Positions 6,221-9,783 of a DNA stretch of 9,783 nucleotides are shown in pieces. This DNA is from Deltaproteobacteria bacterium. Its GTDB lineage: Bacteria; Desulfobacterota; Anaeroferrophillalia; Anaeroferrophillales; Tharpellaceae. Within the stretch, counting starts at the first letter, position 1, and the number at the start of each line of letters is the position of its first letter. The translations under genes and the position numbers were made by a program. Location: NCBI GenBank assembly GCA_030640695.1, contig DAOWIX010000090.1:1-9783 (forward strand), read 5' to 3'. The notes beneath the pieces were generated by a model. It was not told the DNA's origin. It was given only the letters and a program-made list of their open reading frames with translations, and ran no database searches.

Positions 6221-8818
6221 TTAAAGATCACACAGAGCCACCCGTTGGGGTTGATAACGTTGCTCAAGATAGTTATAAAAAGGCTCCACATCATGCTCTG
6301 GATGATACTCTTCAGGATAATAAACGAAGAGATTATCTAGATTGTGCAAAATAAAAAACTCACGCCAACGAATATCTATGGTCAATAGAACCATTGCTGA
6401 AGAGTTACCCAACCGCAAGCAAATATCTTTTAACAGGGCCGGTGAAATATTACTGCCCTTGTAAAGATCAAGTAGAAAGAATTTGCCATCGGCCTTAGCA
6501 CCAACCCCTAAATTAACCAGAGAATGGTTAACCAGGTAAGGCTGATGCGCCAGTTTAAGTAACCTCTTTTCCTGAGCTTTAATCGTAGCCCTATGCAGGC
6601 CCCCGATTTTGCTTTTTAGATCTTCATGCTTTTTTATAGCATGGTAATTTCTAGCACCCGGCTTCACATAGTAATTATAAAGAGGCTCCCTGATTACGCG
6701 CCCTACATAACCATGGGCCACCAGATTGACACAGAACTCCCAATCTTCATAACCTCCGGCCATTACCGGATTATAACCACCCACCTGATCAAATGCGGTT
6801 TTTCTAAAGATCGCGTATCCCATCCGATTTTCTGCCAACGAGAAAACCGGTGAGCTGTCTCGGGTTTCCCAAATGAAATCATCAGCTCCGGTCGAATTGG
6901 TCCAGGTGTAGGCAAAGAAATGCTCAGGTGAATTTTCAAGCAGGAGAAGGCATTTTTCAAGAAACGTCTTCTCAATCGTATCATCGGCATCGAGAGGAAA
7001 AATATATTTTCCCCGGGCTTTGGCAATGGCATGGTTGCGGGCCGCAATAACTCCCTGGTTGGGCTGTTGCATAACCTTAAATTTGGGAGATGTAAGTTTT
7101 TTCAGCTCATCAATCCGGGCCACTGTCTCAGGATCGGTCGAACCGTCATCAATGAGAATAATTTCAAAATTCTGCCATGACTGAGCCTCTAAACAGCTCA
7201 GTACCGGTTTAAGATAAGCGCCATAGTTATAACAGGTAACGATCACGCTAACCAAGGGCCCCGACCACGATTGCTGATTGATCTCTATCGGTTTGATTGA
7301 ACGTTTACGGCACTCAGCCGACAAAGCCGTTCCCAGCGAAGCAATCCGAACTAAGCCTCGGCGCAGAATTCCAGCATAGAATGAGGGATCCTTGAGACGT
7401 TTTTTAAATCTTACAGGGATCGGCAATAGCGCCAGCCGATAAAGATGATAGCCTAATTTACGAAACCTGAAAACTTGCGTCAAATAATAACCCAAAAGAT
7501 AGGATCTTGACTGCAGCAGAGTTTCATATTGCTGCTCAAACCAGAGTCGGCCTTCCCAAAGCTCCTGCTTCTCCCGCTCGCGCTTTGCCCTTTCGGCAGC
7601 AAGCTTTACCTTACACGCCTCTTCTGTCAGTCGGCAACAATCATTTATTTCAGGATTGTCACCGGTGGATGCCTTTTCAGGCAAACGTTCCTTATCAAGT
7701 GATGGCTTTGGCACCGTGCTCTTCCCTAAATTTATTTCTGACAAACCACTCATTCGAAGGGTAGCCTCGAGAAAACCAGCACCATGTTGGCTGTCCGGTT
7801 CAAGGTGGCACCCTTCGCCCCACTCATTCCAAGCATTAATAAAGATAAATTGGTCATCGTTGTCAAACTCTCTGCGAGTGCGCGCTACCACTTCCTGCAG
7901 AAAACGCTGATAGCCTTCCGGCGTCGCCTTGTGGATAATGGTAGCACTGTGCTGCTGGCGCCGCGCCGTATTATCCCAGGCCGGAAAGACCCCGTAGTAA
8001 CGTTTATAGTCAGGCCTTTTTTTGGCCAACATCGCCTCTACGACATCATCATAAAAAAATACCCTATTTTTGACCGTACCGGGAAGGGCACCCTCTTGCT
8101 CTTGACTCCAGCAACCAAGCTTATCTAGATAGACCCGGCGCGTCAAACAGCGCCAGTCTGGAGCAAATTCCACGGCGGCGTCAAAGCCATGACTTGAAGG
8201 GTTAATATCAGCCGCAATACCTTCAACCCGCAAAAGATAAAGGTCAGGAAAACCCGCCTTTCTTACTTCAGCCCGCCACAAAGCCGCAGTCTCTACAGCA
8301 TCTGGTAACTCTTCGCTGCGATAGACCACCAACACCGGTCGGCCCTGATGTTTTAGGTAGCGCTCATCCTTGAAAATCGGCAATAGTGCGCGAATATGAG
8401 CAAGGTCATCCCCGGGTGAATAGGTCTGCCCCATAAGAACATCGCTCTCTTTACCATCCCAACGCCGAGTCCAGCTTTCATTGGCCCAACAAAAACAGAA
8501 AGGCATAGTAAAACGCCGGTCTTCCAAAATGGATTGAACCGGCGTCTCAAGCAGGCGCTTGCCCTGAAACCAGTAGTGGTAAAAGACAAAACCATTAATC
8601 CCGTAACCCCGAGCCAGCTCAGCCTGTTGCAACATAACACCAGGATCGCGCAGATCATAATAGCGTGCAGCCAAGGGGGTTTTCGGCTGCTGATGACCGC
8701 TAAATTGCGGCTCGGCGGTCCGCACATTCGACCACTCAGTAAAGCCTTCCCCCCACCAGGCATCATTTTCCGGTATTGGATGAAACTGGGGCAAATAAAA
8801 GGCCCAGAGCTGCGTCAT
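6221..8818 (-). CDS. WbsX-like domain fused to a family-2 glycosyltransferase
   Basis: This is an 865-residue two-enzyme fusion. Residues 1-355 match the WbsX family (Glyco_tran_WbsX; resembles glycoside hydrolase 99-like folds). The evidence is AFYLPQFHPIPENDAWWGEGFTEW from residue 6, FYHYWFQGKRLLE at 79-91, FCWANESWTRRWDG at 109-122 and the hallmark NEWGEGCHLEPD at 331-342. A charged, probably helical segment (395-430) and a basic linker lead to a complete GT2 at 521-710: VSVIVTCYN, DDGS 557-560, DADD 610-613 and YEDWEF 690-695. The last ~110 residues form a small segment also present inside the neighbouring 1248-residue protein, where it leads into a GT4 domain. Here the protein ends at that point. 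No membrane segment is seen. The ATG at 8818 has a GGGGG stretch about 12 nt upstream, a weak site. WbsX proteins occur in O-antigen and capsule clusters. Their exact reaction is poorly defined. Confidence 0.92.
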   Translation of the reverse strand: MTQLWAFYLPQFHPIPENDAWWGEGFTEWSNVRTAEPQFSGHQQPKTPLAARYYDLRDPGVMLQQAELARGYGINGFVFYHYWFQGKRLLETPVQSILEDRRFTMPFCFCWANESWTRRWDGKESDVLMGQTYSPGDDLAHIRALLPIFKDERYLKHQGRPVLVVYRSEELPDAVETAALWRAEVRKAGFPDLYLLRVEGIAADINPSSHGFDAAVEFAPDWRCLTRRVYLDKLGCWSQEQEGALPGTVKNRVFFYDDVVEAMLAKKRPDYKRYYGVFPAWDNTARRQQHSATIIHKATPEGYQRFLQEVVARTRREFDNDDQFIFINAWNEWGEGCHLEPDSQHGAGFLEATLRMSGLSEINLGKSTVPKPSLDKERLPEKASTGDNPEINDCCRLTEEACKVKLAAERAKREREKQELWEGRLWFEQQYETLLQSRSYLLGYYLTQVFRFRKLGYHLYRLALLPIPVRFKKRLKDPSFYAGILRRGLVRIASLGTALSAECRKRSIKPIEINQQSWSGPLVSVIVTCYNYGAYLKPVLSCLEAQSWQNFEIILIDDGSTDPETVARIDELKKLTSPKFKVMQQPNQGVIAARNHAIAKARGKYIFPLDADDTIEKTFLEKCLLLLENSPEHFFAYTWTNSTGADDFIWETRDSSPVFSLAENRMGYAIFRKTAFDQVGGYNPVMAGGYEDWEFCVNLVAHGYVGRVIREPLYNYYVKPGARNYHAIKKHEDLKSKIGGLHRATIKAQEKRLLKLAHQPYLVNHSLVNLGVGAKADGKFFLLDLYKGSNISPALLKDICLRLGNSSAMVLLTIDIRWREFFILHNLDNLFVYYPEEYHPEHDVEPFYNYLEQRYQPQRVALCDL

Positions 8819-8855
8819 GATTTCAGATTACCCCCTAACTCCGGCCATCTCTATA

Positions 8856-9004
8856 ATAAAAATTTGTAACTATTCAGCGTAAGTAAAAAAGTGTCAAATA
8901 TTGATATTTTTAGCAAATTCTGGGGACATAACCTGATTCTCCGAAGGAAATCGTGATTGTGTACCCTGAATTTGCGGGTTAGCTGAATAGTTACAAAAAT
9001 TTTT
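8856..9004. mobile_element. ~149-bp inverted-repeat element, MITE-like, at the 3' end of a methyltransferase gene
   Basis: TTTGTAACTATTCAGC at 8863-8878 is matched exactly by its reverse complement at 8982-8997, a 16-bp perfect terminal inverted repeat. With two mismatches the arms reach 8856 and 9004. Inside lies a second imperfect inverted repeat (8913-8975) and a short palindrome AAATAT-TG-ATATTT (8896-8909). There is no transposase and no clear target-site duplication. Nested palindromes of this size are typical of non-autonomous repeats moved in trans, such as MITEs or REP-like elements served by IS200-type transposases. The words TCTGGGGACA and GTAACTATTCAGC look familiar to me from dispersed repeats, but that is memory and not a search. 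The arms are seen directly. Mobility is inferred. Confidence 0.62.
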
Positions 9005-9783
9005 GAGTTTGCTTTTAAACCGCGCGACCGGGCCTAAAGCAGCAGTTTCAATCTGTTTTTCCATACTGGATTCTGGCATTGTATTAGCCGTGCCGCCAAG
9101 AGGTTTGGTGGTGACTAGAACCTCTATAAATTCAGCCCGAATCCCCCACTCCAGAGCATCCAGATAGATAATCCGGGTAAAGAGACCTGAACTCTTAAAG
9201 ATAAAATCACAAATATCATAACCCCACCTGCGGGTGACCAGAGAGCCCTGTTCGGAAACCGGATTACCGTGATATTCAGGTTCGACCAAGTGGTTGACCA
9301 CCCCATTCACCCCCCTTTCGGCGCAGATCTCACTGGCGCCGGTCTTATTGACCAGGGGTACAGTGAAGATATGCATGCCGCCGGGTCGTAAGGTGCGGGC
9401 AATTTCGTAAAAAACCCGCTCTGGATGAAAAAGATGCTCCACAACATCCTGACTGATGTGGAGATCAATACTGTTATCGGCAAAACTTAAAGCTTCGAGA
9501 TTCTCGCAGCGCCAGCCTTGATGTTCAGTTCCCGACTCAACCCCGGGAAAATATTGCGAAGCAATATAGTTCTCGCAATGCTGCTTGAGTTTTTCCGAGG
9601 CACCACGTGGCACCGGGGAAGACTCGTGGATTGTGGCTTTACGCCAATCAGGAAAAAATTTATCTATAGACCAGGAAAGCGCCCGCTCCCGAGGAATTGA
9701 TGCACACTCCATACAGATATAGTGATCACGAAACCAATTGTCGTCGGCCGTAAATCTAACGGCCTGATCACAACAGTGACAAT
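8894..9783 (-). CDS. SAM-dependent methyltransferase with N-terminal zinc ribbon, 5' end beyond window
   Basis: The frame is open through the window edge, so the first in-window ATG (9712) is not the start. The 23 codons upstream of it read CHCCDQAVRFTADDNWFRDHYIC-, and with MECASIPRERAL they give two C-x2-C pairs, a zinc ribbon seen at the N-terminus of this methyltransferase group. In all 295 residues are visible. Counting from Met at 9712, IHESSPVPRGASEKL (28-42) replaces a textbook glycine-rich motif I, as I recall for this group. FADNSIDLHISQDVVEHLFHPERVFYEIARTLRPGG (77-112) is the Methyltransf_11-type core, followed by FTVPL. The conserved domain ends near VLVTTKP (199-204). The last 32 residues, from NYSANPQIQ on, including the stop, are encoded by the inverted-repeat element. 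It probably methylates a sugar or glycan intermediate. It lies 75 bp upstream of the WbsX fusion. Confidence 0.88.
   Translation of the reverse strand, partial: CHCCDQAVRFTADDNWFRDHYICMECASIPRERALSWSIDKFFPDWRKATIHESSPVPRGASEKLKQHCENYIASQYFPGVESGTEHQGWRCENLEALSFADNSIDLHISQDVVEHLFHPERVFYEIARTLRPGGMHIFTVPLVNKTGASEICAERGVNGVVNHLVEPEYHGNPVSEQGSLVTRRWGYDICDFIFKSSGLFTRIIYLDALEWGIRAEFIEVLVTTKPLGGTANTMPESSMEKQIETAALGPVARFKSKLKNFCNYSANPQIQGTQSRFPSENQVMSPEFAKNINI
8913..8975. repeat. Internal imperfect hairpin of the 8856-9004 element
   Basis: Two 30-nt arms (8913-8942 and 8946-8975) flank a 3-nt loop GAA. Reverse-complement comparison gives 21 of 30 identities without gaps, with the outer eight bases (GCAAATTC) perfect and the pairing weaker near the loop. 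The transcript could fold here, just before and through the methyltransferase stop region. No U-run follows on the minus strand in the manner of an intrinsic terminator, so I do not call it one. Confidence 0.6.

Noticed and set aside
8353..8766. 137-codon minus-strand frame inside the WbsX domain
   Set aside because: It is an alternative frame of the well-conserved WbsX coding region, with no motif of its own.
8913..8975. Intrinsic terminator between the methyltransferase and WbsX-GT2 genes
   Set aside because: The hairpin is imperfect, AT-rich at its base and not followed by a U-run on the transcribed strand. It is better explained as part of a repeat element.
1..9783. CRISPR array, tRNA, rRNA, integrase, toxin-antitoxin or phage-defence genes
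   Set aside because: No regularly spaced repeats, RNA-gene signatures or such protein motifs were seen. The window is almost entirely polysaccharide-biosynthesis coding sequence.

Overview
The window is a stretch of a surface-polysaccharide (O-antigen, capsule or similar) biosynthesis cluster. Every supported gene lies on the minus strand, so transcription runs from high to low coordinates. Both ends of the window cut a gene. Moderate GC content, a WbsX-type domain and very large multi-domain glycosyltransferases suggest a Gram-negative, possibly environmental, bacterium. A Desulfobacterota-like host is my guess from gene style and from the AT-rich inverted repeat at 8856-9004. No marker gene proves it.

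Layout in transcription order: (1) 9783-8894, a SAM methyltransferase with a zinc-ribbon N-terminus, cut at its 5' end by the window edge and ending inside a ~149-bp inverted-repeat element. (2) 8818-6221, an 865-residue fusion of a WbsX-like domain and a family-2 glycosyltransferase (GT2). (3) 6200-5364, a second SAM methyltransferase of the Methyltransf_24 type. (4) 5358-1612, a 1248-residue protein with an N-terminal GT2, a long coiled coil, a second degenerate GT2 and a C-terminal GT4. (5) 1615-680, an NAD-dependent sugar-nucleotide epimerase/dehydratase overlapping gene 4 by 4 bp. (6) 648-1, a GT2 cut at its 3' end by the window edge. The intergenic gaps are about 75, 20, 5, -4 and 31 bp, which fits one operon. 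No promoter is visible and no non-coding stretch exceeds 80 bp.

Together the genes could supply a sugar nucleotide (epimerase), assemble a glycan (at least four glycosyltransferase domains that look active, counting the WbsX-like one) and methylate it (two unrelated methyltransferases). The sugar specificities cannot be read from the sequence.

The most notable structure is that the two giant proteins share a collinear ~445-residue module (linker, GT2, small alpha/beta tail), placed behind different N-terminal domains. In the 1248-residue copy the GT2 active site has been erased (DDGS became VHGG; DAD became YSG) while the fold and neighbouring sequence are well kept. That copy goes on into a GT4 domain, whereas the 865-residue protein stops where the GT4 linker would begin. 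The GT4 itself has glutamine where the second glutamate of the EX7E motif is expected.
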